Below are positions 9,009 to 18,107 of a stretch of DNA of 64,000 nt, one piece after another. A program made the position numbers and the translations under genes. Position 1 is the stretch's first letter; every line of letters starts with the position of its first letter. Under the pieces are notes generated by a model. That model made no database searches, was not told the DNA's origin, and saw only the letters and a list, made by a program, of their open reading frames with translations. Origin of the DNA: Paenibacillus cellulositrophicus. Lineage in GTDB: Bacteria; Bacillota; Bacilli; Paenibacillales; Paenibacillaceae. The stretch lies in assembly GCF_009363095.1 (NCBI RefSeq), contig NZ_CP045295.1:4142001-4206000 (forward strand), read 5' to 3'.

Positions 9009-11294
9009 ATGAATACATCCATAGATAAGCTGCTGAAATCGCTGACCCTGGAAGAGAAAGCGGCGCTCGTCGCGGGAGCCGACATGTGGAAGACGCAAGA
9101 GATTAAACGGGCGGGCGTTCCGTCCATTACGATGTTTGACGGTACCAACGGCGTCCGCAAGCCCGGAAGCACGCAGGAAATGGGATTGTTTTCGGAAAAT
9201 ATGCCGGCGACCTGCTATCCGACCGGCGTGGCGCTGGGGTCCACCTGGAACACGGAGCTCATTGAGGAAGTGGGCGAAGCCCTCGGCCGGGAAAGTCTGG
9301 CGCTGGATACGCAGATTCTGCTTGGACCCGGCGTCAATATGAAGCGCTCACCGCTTGGCGGACGGAACTTCGAGTATTATTCCGAGGATCCGGTGCTGAC
9401 CGGGGAGCTGGGCGCGGCCATGGTGAACGGGCTGCAGCGCATGGGCGTCGGTGCATCGGTCAAGCATTTTGCCGGCAACAACCAGGAGACCGAGAAGATG
9501 GTTTCGAATTCCATTGTGGATGAACGCACCCTGCGGGAAATTTACTTGACCGCGTTTGAAATCATCGTCAAGAAGGCGAATCCTTGGACGGTGATGACCT
9601 CGTACAACCTGCTGAATGGAACTTATACCAGCGAGCATGATTTTCTGCTGCACCAGGTGCTGCGCGAAGAATGGGGCTATGACGGGGTCGTCATGTCGGA
9701 CTGGACGGCCGTCCACGACCGCCTGAAGAGCCTGCGGGCCGGGCTTGACCTGGAAATGCCGGGACCGGCGAAATACAACGCCGTGAAGCTGGTTTCCGCC
9801 GTGCAGAGCGGCGAGCTGGACGAGAGCGTGCTGGATGCGTCCGTGCGGCGCATGCTGGAGCTGGTTGCCAAGGTCACCGCCGCAGCCGGCAGCAAGGAGG
9901 CGCGGCAGCCTTGGGACGTGGACGCGCACCATGAGCTGGCGCGCCGGGCCGCAGCGGAGAGCATCGTTCTCTTGAAGAACGAGAACGGCCTCCTGCCGCT
10001 TGCGGCCGGGAAGCTCCGCCTTCTAGCCGTCATTGGCCAGAAGGCGAAGAAGCCGCGCTACCAGGGCGGCGGAAGCGCACGGGTAACGCCGACCCGCCTG
10101 GACATCCCGTACGATGAAATCGCGGCGATGGTTGGCGGGGAGGACCAGCTGGCGTACGCGGAAGGGTACCGCAACGACAACGAGCCGGACGACGCTCTGA
10201 TCGAAGAGAGCGTGCGGCTGGCCAGCCAGGCAGAAGCGGCTGTCCTTTTCGTCGGCCAGCCTGAAGGCACGGAATCCGAAGGATACGACAGCAAGACGAT
10301 CGACCTGCCGCCGGCCCAGGTGAAGCTAATCCAGGAAGTTGCAGCGGCTCAACCGAACTGCATCGTCGTCCTGTGCAACGGTACGGCGGTGGCGATGCAG
10401 GAATGGATCGGCGGCGTGCCGGCCGTGCTGGAGATGTGGCTGTCCGGACAGGGCAGCGGCCGGGCGGTGGCGGACATCTTGTTCGGGCGGGTGAACCCTT
10501 CCGGCAAGCTGTCCGAGACGTTCCCGGTGAAGCTGTCAGACACGCCATCCTACCTTACATTCGGCGACGGCAACCAGCAGGCGGTGTACAGCGAAGGGAT
10601 TTTTACCGGTTACCGCTATTACGACAAAAAGGAGCTTGAGCCGCTGTTCCCGTTCGGCCACGGCTTGTCCTACACGTCGTTTGAGTACGGCGACCTACGC
10701 GCCCGCACAGCTGGCGGGGTGACGACGGTCGAAGTGGATATCCGTAACGCGGGGGACCGCGCGGGTCAGGAAGTCGTCCAGCTCTATGTTCGGGACGAAG
10801 AGAGCCGCCTGATCCGGCCGGTCAAGGAGCTGAAAGGCTTCTGCAAATTGCAGCTGGAGCCCGGGGAAACGAAGACTGCCGTCTTTAAGCTGGCCCCGCG
10901 GGACTTCTCTTACTATGATCCCAAGCGGGGGCAATGGGTGGCGGAAAGCGGCTGGTTCACGCTCATGGCCGGCAGCTCCTCTGCGGATATCCGCGCGACG
11001 GCACGGGTAGACATGGCTTTTGAGTCGCAGCAGAGTCCAAGTCTGCACCGATACAGCCTCATTCGCGATTGGATGGCGGAGTCCCGGTCCTGGGAAGTGC
11101 TGGAGCGGTTCATGGAGCGTATGAACGGGCAAATTTCCGATCCGATTTCGCTAAGCGAACAGTCGCTTGAGTTTCTTGGTGACTTTCCGCTCATCAAGCT
11201 GATCCAGCTGTACGGTCAGGAAATGCTGATTGAGCGCTCGCCTGAATCGATAGTCGACGAGCTGCTCGCTTCGGTTCACCAGACGAAGGTTTAA
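9009..11294 (+). CDS. Glycoside hydrolase family 3 (beta-glucosidase/beta-xylosidase type)
   Basis: A 761-residue protein with the usual GH3 layout: an N-terminal barrel (to about residue 290) with KHFAGNNQE and VVMSDWTAVHD, which places the nucleophile at Asp231; an alpha/beta sandwich (about 320-540); and a fibronectin type III-like domain (about 580-650) containing NAGDRAGQEVVQLYV. A further helical tail of about 80 residues follows. There is no signal peptide, so it acts on imported oligosaccharides in the cytoplasm. It lies between the AraC-GH39 fusion and a GPH sugar symporter. GH3 specificity (gluco- or xylo-) cannot be read from motifs alone. Confidence 0.94.
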   Translation: MNTSIDKLLKSLTLEEKAALVAGADMWKTQEIKRAGVPSITMFDGTNGVRKPGSTQEMGLFSENMPATCYPTGVALGSTWNTELIEEVGEALGRESLALDTQILLGPGVNMKRSPLGGRNFEYYSEDPVLTGELGAAMVNGLQRMGVGASVKHFAGNNQETEKMVSNSIVDERTLREIYLTAFEIIVKKANPWTVMTSYNLLNGTYTSEHDFLLHQVLREEWGYDGVVMSDWTAVHDRLKSLRAGLDLEMPGPAKYNAVKLVSAVQSGELDESVLDASVRRMLELVAKVTAAAGSKEARQPWDVDAHHELARRAAAESIVLLKNENGLLPLAAGKLRLLAVIGQKAKKPRYQGGGSARVTPTRLDIPYDEIAAMVGGEDQLAYAEGYRNDNEPDDALIEESVRLASQAEAAVLFVGQPEGTESEGYDSKTIDLPPAQVKLIQEVAAAQPNCIVVLCNGTAVAMQEWIGGVPAVLEMWLSGQGSGRAVADILFGRVNPSGKLSETFPVKLSDTPSYLTFGDGNQQAVYSEGIFTGYRYYDKKELEPLFPFGHGLSYTSFEYGDLRARTAGGVTTVEVDIRNAGDRAGQEVVQLYVRDEESRLIRPVKELKGFCKLQLEPGETKTAVFKLAPRDFSYYDPKRGQWVAESGWFTLMAGSSSADIRATARVDMAFESQQSPSLHRYSLIRDWMAESRSWEVLERFMERMNGQISDPISLSEQSLEFLGDFPLIKLIQLYGQEMLIERSPESIVDELLASVHQTKV

Positions 11295-11319
11295 GTACAG
11301 CCCATAACGTTCACTCTAT

Positions 11320-11357
11320 AAGGTACAGCTGTTCTTTGGAACGGCTGTACCTTTTTT
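11320..11357 (+). terminator. Terminator after GH3 gene
   Basis: AAGGTACAGC and GCTGTACCTT flank TGTTC/GAAC inner pairing with a short loop, then six T. Confidence 0.9.
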
Positions 11358-11457
11358 GCGCTTTTCGGGCGTCATAATTTCCCTAACTGCCGCAGGGACC
11401 CGGATGCAGCCGGACCGGTTCAACAAAAAACGTGAAGGTTCTGAGCAAAAAACGCGA

Positions 11458-11471
11458 TGAAAGCGATATCA
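11458..11471 (+). promoter_or_regulatory. cre site (CcpA operator) upstream of the GPH symporter
   Basis: TGAAAGCGATATCA matches the Bacillus cre consensus TGWAANCGNTNWCA at every defined position. It lies just upstream of a TATAAT box at 11481-11486, where the -35 element would be, so bound CcpA would block transcription of the symporter gene in the presence of preferred sugars. Confidence 0.85.
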
Positions 11472-11549
11472 AGCGTTTCCTATAATTGAATATATCAGGA
11501 GCTCACCTAAACATCCTGAATGAAGAATTTTTGAAAGTGGGGCAATCAC

Positions 11550-12917
11550 ATGGGAGCTAAAACATCAGCGGCATCAGTGTACGGCAAGCTCAGCTCATTC
11601 AGAATGATGGGATACGGGCTGGGCGACGCGGCCAACAACTTTGTGTGGGGCATGACGTCGGTCTACCTGATGTTCTTCTACACGGACGTCTACGGCATCA
11701 GCCCGGCGGCCGTCGCATCGCTGTTTCTGGTCGCCCGGTTCTTGGATGCCATTTTTGACCCGATCATCGGGATGATCGTCGATAAAACGAATTCAAGATG
11801 GGGACGCTTCAGACCTTATTTATTGTTCGGCAGCATTCCGCTGTCGGTTATGTTCGTATTATGCTTCTCGACGCCGGATATGGGGAACACCGGTAAACTG
11901 GTTTATGCGTACGTGACTTATATTTTGCTCGGATTTCTGTATTCCCTGGTCAACATTCCTTATTCGGCCATGTCGCCTGTCATTACACAGGATCAGAGAG
12001 ACCGCACGAAGCTGATGACATACCGCATGATCTTCGCGAATGTTGCGACGCTCATCGTATCGTATGCCACCAGCCCATTAGCCAGCTGGTTCGGCGGCGA
12101 CAACACCGCCAAAGGCTATCAATACACGGTGGGGCTGTACGCCATCGTAGCGATCGTGCTGCTGCTGGGCTGCTTCAAGAGCACGCAGGAGCGGATTCCG
12201 ATCCAGAAGGAAGTCAGCACCAAGGGCGGATTGAAAACGTTGGCGAAAAACAGACCGCTCCTGCTCTCGTCCTTTGCCATGATGCTGAGCGGCGGGGCCA
12301 ATACGATTTTCTTCGCCATTCCGGCGTATTATTTCAAATATAATGTAGGCCGGGAGGACCTGGCGGCGTATTACATCCCGGTGGTCCTTCTGATGGGCAT
12401 GATCGGCATGGCCTGCGTTCCTTTTGTGGAAAAGAGAATCGGCAAGAAAAACACGCTTCAGCTTGCTTTTCTGATCACGATCGTCGGCAGCGTGTGTCTG
12501 TACTTTACGAGCTACAGCAGCATTACGCTGATCTTTATCTTCTCGGCTTTGATCGGCTTGACCCTCACCGTGCCGTGGGTCGTCGGCTGGACGATGGCGG
12601 CGGACTCGGTCGACTACGGCGAATGGAAAACCGGGGTCCGGGCCGAAGGTATCAGCTATGCTTCCTTCAGTTTCGCCCAGAAGGTTGCGACGGCGCTTGC
12701 CGGCTCGCTCTCTGGTATTCTGCTTACGCTGACCGGGTATGTGGCTAACCAGGCACAGACGGTTACCGCGCTGCACGGCATCGCTTTTTCGCTCACGCTG
12801 GCTCCGGCCATTCTGACGCTGGGCGCGATGGTCCTGATCTTCTTCTATAATTTGACGGATCGCAAATACGCCGAAATCATTCAGGAGCTGGAACAGCGCA
12901 AAGCGCAGCAGGCTTAA
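11550..12917 (+). CDS. GPH-family sugar:cation symporter (MelB/XynP-like)
   Basis: A 455-residue membrane protein with about 12 transmembrane segments. The N-terminal GYGLGDAANNFVWG motif, the DPIIGMIVDKTNSRWGRFRP loop and the later AADSVDYGEWKTG segment are signatures of the glycoside-pentoside-hexuronide:cation symporter family. Relatives such as XynP and YicJ import xylosides and XynB-type enzymes then hydrolyse them, matching the two glycosidases upstream. The gene has its own promoter region containing a perfect cre site, so it is expected to be catabolite-repressed. The ribosome binding site is AAGTGGGG about 9 bases before the ATG. The true substrate is unproven. Confidence 0.93.
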   Translation: MGAKTSAASVYGKLSSFRMMGYGLGDAANNFVWGMTSVYLMFFYTDVYGISPAAVASLFLVARFLDAIFDPIIGMIVDKTNSRWGRFRPYLLFGSIPLSVMFVLCFSTPDMGNTGKLVYAYVTYILLGFLYSLVNIPYSAMSPVITQDQRDRTKLMTYRMIFANVATLIVSYATSPLASWFGGDNTAKGYQYTVGLYAIVAIVLLLGCFKSTQERIPIQKEVSTKGGLKTLAKNRPLLLSSFAMMLSGGANTIFFAIPAYYFKYNVGREDLAAYYIPVVLLMGMIGMACVPFVEKRIGKKNTLQLAFLITIVGSVCLYFTSYSSITLIFIFSALIGLTLTVPWVVGWTMAADSVDYGEWKTGVRAEGISYASFSFAQKVATALAGSLSGILLTLTGYVANQAQTVTALHGIAFSLTLAPAILTLGAMVLIFFYNLTDRKYAEIIQELEQRKAQQA

Positions 12918-12935
12918 GTTACGATACAGCTGGAC

Positions 12936-12970
12936 AAGGCAGTCAATCTTAGGGTTGGCTGCCTTGTTTT
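12936..12970 (+). terminator. Terminator after the GPH symporter
   Basis: CAAGGCAG and CTGCCTTG stem followed by a T-run. Confidence 0.8.
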
Positions 12971-12981
12971 TGATATGTGTG

Positions 12982-13011
12982 TTGACATTGTGTACACATT
13001 GTGTGTAATAT
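12982..13011 (+). promoter_or_regulatory. Promoter with embedded repeats before the ribbon-helix-helix gene
   Basis: TTGACA (12982-12987) and TAATAT (13006-13011) are 18 bp apart. The spacer contains the perfect palindrome TGTGTACACA (12989-12998), and ACATTGTGT occurs twice in direct orientation 11 bp apart (12985-12993 and 12996-13004). Such tandem sites are typical operators for ribbon-helix-helix dimers, so autoregulation by the downstream product is likely. Confidence 0.65.
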
Positions 13012-13048
13012 CGTACGTATATTGATGCTAAAATAGGAGGAACGACCA

Positions 13049-13456
13049 ATGGATTCAAGTTTGCATATCCGTCTCCCGAAAGAGCTGAAAGAAAGCTTTC
13101 AGCAGGCGGCAAAGGATAATCATAAGGATACTTCCACCCTGGTCAGGGACTGGATTGCCGATTATGTCGCCGAGCACCGTAAAACCGACGAAGAAACGGC
13201 GGCTGATTTGTATGTGGCGGGTTACCGGCTGCAGCAGGAGCTAGGAGGGAGGGAGCAGATCGATAAGGACTTTGTAAAGCAGCTTCAGGAGTTCTCTCTA
13301 ACGGATCAAAAACAATTCACGCACCGCATCCTCTCGATGTATCTGGAACATGATCTGACCGTTCCCGCGATTGTGCAGAAGCTTCATGGCGGGTTTGCTT
13401 ATTCCCAAATGTTTTTGCTTGGTTTGATCGGAGAAAAACCGAAGGACAGCGTTTAG
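13049..13456 (+). CDS. Ribbon-helix-helix (CopG/Arc-like) DNA-binding protein
   Basis: A 135-residue protein whose first 45 residues fit a ribbon-helix-helix domain: a short strand (SSLHIRLP) then two helices (KELKESFQQAAKDNHK, TSTLVRDWIADYVAEHR). The remaining 90 residues are helical and of unknown function. AGGAGG precedes the ATG at good spacing. There is no toxin-like partner next to it, so it is more likely a stand-alone regulator than an antitoxin. The repeats overlapping its promoter suggest it controls itself. The family is recognised from the N-terminal pattern only. Confidence 0.75.
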   Translation: MDSSLHIRLPKELKESFQQAAKDNHKDTSTLVRDWIADYVAEHRKTDEETAADLYVAGYRLQQELGGREQIDKDFVKQLQEFSLTDQKQFTHRILSMYLEHDLTVPAIVQKLHGGFAYSQMFLLGLIGEKPKDSV

Positions 13457-13606
13457 TGCTTCTCTGCCCCCTATTCATGAGCGCCTGACGGCGTTTCGAT
13501 TGTTTTCTCATTTGCCTTGAGTCCCCCGCCTGCCGCTCTCCGCGCATTGGCATTCCGCCGGGGAGAACGATATACTTGGGGGAGAATCTTGAATGGGAGG
13601 AACGGA

Positions 13607-14023
13607 ATGGACTGGCTTAAAATTGATGATGTGGCGAAGGAAACCGGCCTGACCAAGCGCACGATCCGCTACTATGAGGAAATCGGCCTGATCAAATCAC
13701 CCGAGCGCTCTGACGGAGGCATGCGATTATATACAGAAGATGACGTGCAGCATTTGAAAAATATCGTGTTGGCCCGCAAGGTGCTCGGCTTTTCTCTGCA
13801 GGAGATTCAAGAGTATTTGCAGATTCATGAGCAGGTGGAGCTCCACCGCAGCAAGTTTTCGTCCTCGTCTGACGATGACCAGCGCACGGCTGAGCTGGAG
13901 CAGATGGGGGAAGCGGTTACCAAGCAGATCGGCCTGCTGGACGTCAAAATCGAGGAGATCGCCCGCGTTCGGGAAGAGCTCGTGGCGCTGCAGGAACGGA
14001 TTACGAACGCGTTAAAACGATAG
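13607..14023 (+). CDS. MerR-family transcriptional regulator
   Basis: A 138-residue protein with a MerR-type winged helix at residues 1-70 (IDDVAKETGLTKRTIRYYEE followed by GGMRLYTEDDVQHLKNI) and a coiled-coil C-terminal helix from about residue 90 for dimerisation. There is no cysteine-rich metal-binding end and no multidrug-binding domain, so the effector is unknown. The start at 13607 is set by GGGAGGAACGGA directly upstream; the frame is open further upstream to 13517 but without a ribosome binding site. A Ser/Asp run (SSSSDDD) separates the DNA-binding and helical parts. It has no obvious target gene beside it. Confidence 0.88.
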   Translation: MDWLKIDDVAKETGLTKRTIRYYEEIGLIKSPERSDGGMRLYTEDDVQHLKNIVLARKVLGFSLQEIQEYLQIHEQVELHRSKFSSSSDDDQRTAELEQMGEAVTKQIGLLDVKIEEIARVREELVALQERITNALKR

Positions 14024-14373
14024 TCTGCCTTCAGAGGCAAACAGCGATGATTTTATTTACCGGGAGTCAATAATCAGCAGCAAGTCGGCAAGCAGTCTGG
14101 GTGCATAGCACCAGGCTGTTTTTTTGTGCAAAACGCCGTATCCCTCGGAGAAAATGCCTTGAACTCTATCGGATGAATGACACCTGAGAGATGCTTTTAC
14201 TAGTTCATATTACCTATTGATAAGTTCAAAAATTTTAAAGAAAATGGATATATGTAGAAATGTTATGGGGATGAGCAAGAACAATCTGTGATAATGTGCT
14301 CATATAGACCATGACTCAAGTAACAAGTTTGAGGGTGGGAGATACAGATTACCCAGTAGAAAGGAAACTGCTA
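14024..14373. other. Intergenic region before the chemoreceptor
   Basis: Contains the terminator at 14093-14125 and then an AT-rich stretch (about 14160-14310). I could not find a convincing sigma-A or sigma-D promoter in it, and no small ORF with a ribosome binding site. Confidence 0.5.
14093..14125 (+). terminator. Terminator downstream of the MerR gene
   Basis: CAGTCTGGGTGC, loop ATA and GCACCAGGCTG pair, followed by seven T. Confidence 0.85.
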
Positions 14374-16341
14374 GTGAAACGAATGTCGCTGTCCATTAAA
14401 CGAAAGTTGCTGGTATCGTATCTCGTCGTACTGATCATTCCCAGCGTCATGATCGGAATGCTGTCTTACCAGTCGGCCAAAGGGAAAATTGAGGGAACGC
14501 TGATGACCAACGCTCTGGAGAGCAGCCAATCCGCTGACCGGATCATCACGCAGAACATCCAGGCCAAGGTGGATGATCTCGCTTACCTGATTCAGCAGCC
14601 TTATGTAGCCAGTGCTGAAAGCGATCCCACCGGCAAGGGAGGCGAGCTCAAGGCTCAGCTGAGGCAGTATCTCACCCTGCATAAGGAGGTCAAGGATATA
14701 TTGCTGGGCACGGATAGCGGCGATTTCGTCCGGGCCTCCGAGGACCCGCTGCCGGAACGGTACGACGTCCGCAAGCAGGACTGGTATATCCGGGCGATCA
14801 AGCAGGGGAAGGGCACGACCATCTCGCCTGTGTTTAAAGCGGCCAACGGCCAAATGTCCGCTTCCATCGCCCAGATGCTCCCATCAGGCAAAGGCGTCAT
14901 GTCGATCGAGCTCAATCTGGATACGATTCGCAGCCTGACCCAAATGAAGCTGGGCAAGGACGGATACATCGTGATCGTCGATACGGCAAAAAACTATGTG
15001 GTGCATCCGGACAAGACGGGGGAACCCGCGGAAGAAGTGGTGACCAAGCATCTGTTTGCCGGCCAAGAAGGAACATTCAGCTATACATACGACAATGAGA
15101 AGAAGCGGGCGTCCTTCACGACGAACGAGCTCACCGGGTGGAAAATAGCCGGAACGATGTACGACAAAGAGGTGGCCGGTGCCGTCAGCGGCATCCGCAA
15201 CACGGTGATCCTGGTCATTTCGATATCCATTCTGGCTGCCCTGGCCATCATCCTGTTCAATATCCGCTCGATCATTAAGCCGATTTCTGCGCTCACCTTG
15301 GCGACCGAGCGCATCAGCAAGGGGGATTTGCGGGAGGATCTGGACACGGCGAAGAGGGATGAGATCGGCAATCTCAGCCGTCACTTCCAGACGATGGTGG
15401 ACAATCTCCGCACAATGATCGTCAGTGTCCAGGAAATCACGGAACACGTGAACGCGTCCGCCAAGGGGCTGGCGGCAGGCGCTGATCAGACGACCAAAGC
15501 GATCGAGCATGTGACCGAAGCCATCCAGGAGGTCGCCGCCGGAAGTGAGCAGCAGCTTCGCAGTGTGGAGCAGAGCATGGTGAGCATGGAGGTCATGTCC
15601 AAGGAGTCCGAGCGGATTCGGGCCAACATGGACGATGTCATGCAGACGATGCAGCGGACGACCCAGTCGGCGGAAGAAGGCAACGCGGCCGTGATCAGCG
15701 TCACGGACAAAATCCAGAGCATCCACGAGACGGTCAGCGATCTCGACGGCATCGTGGATACGATGAACGAGCGTACTTCCCAAATCGGCGAAATCGTCAA
15801 TTTGATCACAGGCATTGCCCAGCAGACCCATCTCTTGGCGCTGAACGCGTCGATCGAAGCGGCCAGAGCCGGAGAGCATGGACGGGGCTTCGCGGTCGTT
15901 GCGATCGAGGTGCGGAAACTGTCGGAGCAGTCGGAGCAATCGGCCCAGCGGATCGAGGCGCTCGTCAGCGGCATGAAGGGCGAGATGACACGGATTCTGT
16001 CCGCCATGAACGACGCGAAGACGAGGGTGTCCGAGGGTATCGAGGCGGTGGATTTGACAGGACGGTCATTCACGCGGATCCGCAAGGCCGTCAAAGGAGC
16101 CAGCGTGGACATCGCCTCGGCCGCCGAGGCGTCGCGCTCGCTTGCGCAGAGCGGCGAAAGCGTCGAACAGTCGATTCGGCTCATTCAGGGGTATTCGGAA
16201 GCAGCCGCAGGCAACACACAGGCCGTCTCGGCTTCCGCCCAGGAACAGCTTGCCTCCATTGAGGAGATTGCCTCTTCGGCGGCCAGTCTGAACAAGCTGG
16301 CTGAGCAGCTGCTCGAACAGGTCGCACAATTTAAAATCTAA
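14374..16341 (+). CDS. Methyl-accepting chemotaxis protein (dCache sensor)
   Basis: A 655-residue chemoreceptor. An N-terminal membrane helix (about residues 12-33), an extracellular double-Cache sensor domain (about 35-272; RYDVRKQDWYIRAIKQGKG is typical), a second helix (about 275-300), a HAMP linker and a cytoplasmic signalling hairpin with the conserved tip region around IEAARAGEHGRGFAVVA. dCache receptors usually bind amino acids or organic acids; the ligand is unknown. GTG 14374 is preferred because AAAGGAAA lies about 8 bases upstream. An ATG at 14311 would add 21 residues but has no ribosome binding site. It is an isolated gene with its own terminator, as is common for receptors outside the che operon. 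Confidence 0.93.
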   Translation: MKRMSLSIKRKLLVSYLVVLIIPSVMIGMLSYQSAKGKIEGTLMTNALESSQSADRIITQNIQAKVDDLAYLIQQPYVASAESDPTGKGGELKAQLRQYLTLHKEVKDILLGTDSGDFVRASEDPLPERYDVRKQDWYIRAIKQGKGTTISPVFKAANGQMSASIAQMLPSGKGVMSIELNLDTIRSLTQMKLGKDGYIVIVDTAKNYVVHPDKTGEPAEEVVTKHLFAGQEGTFSYTYDNEKKRASFTTNELTGWKIAGTMYDKEVAGAVSGIRNTVILVISISILAALAIILFNIRSIIKPISALTLATERISKGDLREDLDTAKRDEIGNLSRHFQTMVDNLRTMIVSVQEITEHVNASAKGLAAGADQTTKAIEHVTEAIQEVAAGSEQQLRSVEQSMVSMEVMSKESERIRANMDDVMQTMQRTTQSAEEGNAAVISVTDKIQSIHETVSDLDGIVDTMNERTSQIGEIVNLITGIAQQTHLLALNASIEAARAGEHGRGFAVVAIEVRKLSEQSEQSAQRIEALVSGMKGEMTRILSAMNDAKTRVSEGIEAVDLTGRSFTRIRKAVKGASVDIASAAEASRSLAQSGESVEQSIRLIQGYSEAAAGNTQAVSASAQEQLASIEEIASSAASLNKLAEQLLEQVAQFKI

Positions 16342-16357
16342 CGGCGATGAATAGGCA

Positions 16358-16395
16358 GGCGCCACCCGAAGCTGCAAGCGGGTGGCGCCTTTTTT
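16358..16395 (+). terminator. Terminator after the chemoreceptor
   Basis: A perfect 11-bp stem GGCGCCACCCG/CGGGTGGCGCC with a 10-base loop and six T. Confidence 0.95.
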
Positions 16396-16498
16396 GTACA
16401 TTCCCCGAGCCATCCACATAATTTATCCAATTCTGGCACAACCTACAGATAAATTCCTTCTTGCTGGCAAGGAGCGGAAATCGAGGTGACTAGTGGAG

Positions 16499-18106
16499 AT
16501 GAAAAAAGACGGTACAACACCGGATAAGCCGCGCATGGCCCTTCCAACAGGCAGGGCACTGGGTCTGCCGTCTCCTTCGTTGGATAAGGTGCCGATCCAG
16601 AAGGATCTGAAAGTCAATACGGAGATGCTGAAGGATATCTTCGATGACTGCTCGGACATGGTCTACCGGAGCATGGAGGTTGCCCCGGGCGTTGAGGGCC
16701 TGCTCGTATACGTGGAAGGGATCGTGTTCTCCGAAGAACTTCAGATCCATATGATTCAGCCCATTATCCAGGGATTGGTGCGCCTGAAGAATGAGGGGGA
16801 CGAGAGCAAGGAGCAAGACCCTGATCTGGAACCATTGGAAAATACGCGCGTATCCCTGTCCCAGGTCAACAGCGCCACCATGTGGGGGGACGTCATCGAG
16901 GGGCTGATGAATTCCAGCGCGGTCATCCTGGTGGACGGGTATTCGGAAGCCCACCTGTTCAATGTGAAGGGCGGATTGCGCCGAACCGTATCCGAGCCGG
17001 AGACCGAAGCGGTCATCCGCGGGCCGCGTGAAGGATTCACGGAGATGCTTCGCGTCAATACAGCGCTGCTGCGTTTCAAAATTAAGTCTCCGAGGCTGAA
17101 GATGAAGAGCATCGTTCTCGGGACAGAGACCAAAACGGATGTGGTCATTTCGTACATCGAGGGACTGGCGAATCCCAAGATGATCCGGGACGTCGAGAAG
17201 CGGCTCAAGGACATTGAAATCGACGGAATACTGGAATCCGGCTATATCGAGGAGATGATCGAGGACCATCCGTATTCGCCTTTTCCCCAGCTCCAGTACA
17301 CCGAGCGCCCCGACACCGCAGCAGCCCAGCTGCTGGAGGGACGTTTTGCCATATTCACGGACGGTACGCCGTTCGTTCTCATCGGTCCGGTGACCTTTTT
17401 TCAGCTGATGCAGGCGAGCGAGGATTATTACGAGCGGTTCTTCATCACGAACTTCATCCGGTGGATCCGGTATTTATTCGTGTTTATCGCCCTCTTCCTA
17501 CCTGCATTGTATATTGCTACGACCACCTATCATCAGGACATGCTGCCTTCGACCCTGGTGCTCAGCATCGCGGCTGCCCGGGAGGCAATTCCGTTTCCTG
17601 CGCTCGTCGAGGCTCTCATTATGGAGATTTCCTTTGAGGCCTTGCGCGAGGCAGGCGTAAGGCTCCCGAAAACCGTCGGCCAGGCAGTCAGTATCCTGGG
17701 GGCACTCGTTATCGGTCAGGCTGCGGTCGAAGCCGGCATCGTATCGGCCCCAATGGTCATTATCGTGTCGATGACGGGGATCGCCTCCTTTACGATTCCG
17801 CGCTTCAACCTGGCCATCACGGTCCGCCTGCTGCGGTTTCCGCTGATGATTCTGGCCGGGGTGTTCGGATTGTTCGGCATCGTGCTGGGCACGGTCTGGA
17901 TTCTGGTCCACGTGACCCAATTGACCTCCTTTGGCGTACCGTATATGTCCGGCATCAGCCCTTTCCATGTTCAGGATAACAAGGACGTGTTCGTTCGCGC
18001 CCCATGGTGGAAGATGAAGCGGCGCCCATCCTGGGCATCGAAGAAAGACCGGGTGCGCGAGAAGAAGGAGATCAATGGTACCCCGCAATCAAACAAGGTG
18101 TGGTGA
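16499..18106 (+). CDS. Spore germination receptor A subunit (GerA/GerKA family)
   Basis: A 535-residue GerA-family protein: a large soluble N-terminal domain (to about residue 310) and four to five membrane helices in the C-terminal part (RYLFVFIALFLPALYIATTT onward) with the conserved segment ALIMEISFEALREAGVRLP. A subunits pair with B and C subunits in the inner membrane of the spore to detect germinants. GAGGTGA lies 9 bases before ATG 16499; a GTG at 16493 is too close to the ribosome binding site. It is the first gene of a four-gene operon and its end touches the next gene. Which germinant it senses cannot be predicted from sequence. Confidence 0.95.
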   Translation: MKKDGTTPDKPRMALPTGRALGLPSPSLDKVPIQKDLKVNTEMLKDIFDDCSDMVYRSMEVAPGVEGLLVYVEGIVFSEELQIHMIQPIIQGLVRLKNEGDESKEQDPDLEPLENTRVSLSQVNSATMWGDVIEGLMNSSAVILVDGYSEAHLFNVKGGLRRTVSEPETEAVIRGPREGFTEMLRVNTALLRFKIKSPRLKMKSIVLGTETKTDVVISYIEGLANPKMIRDVEKRLKDIEIDGILESGYIEEMIEDHPYSPFPQLQYTERPDTAAAQLLEGRFAIFTDGTPFVLIGPVTFFQLMQASEDYYERFFITNFIRWIRYLFVFIALFLPALYIATTTYHQDMLPSTLVLSIAAAREAIPFPALVEALIMEISFEALREAGVRLPKTVGQAVSILGALVIGQAAVEAGIVSAPMVIIVSMTGIASFTIPRFNLAITVRLLRFPLMILAGVFGLFGIVLGTVWILVHVTQLTSFGVPYMSGISPFHVQDNKDVFVRAPWWKMKRRPSWASKKDRVREKKEINGTPQSNKVW

Positions 18107-18107
18107 T

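Noticed and set aside
13049..14023. Toxin-antitoxin pair made of the ribbon-helix-helix and MerR genes
   Set aside because: The MerR gene is a normal regulator with its own ribosome binding site and the two genes are 150 bp apart; no toxin fold is present.
16396..16498. Sigma-G promoter for the ger operon
   Set aside because: CATAATT at 16417-16423 is close to a sigma-G -10 element, but the -35 element and spacing do not fit, so I did not annotate it.
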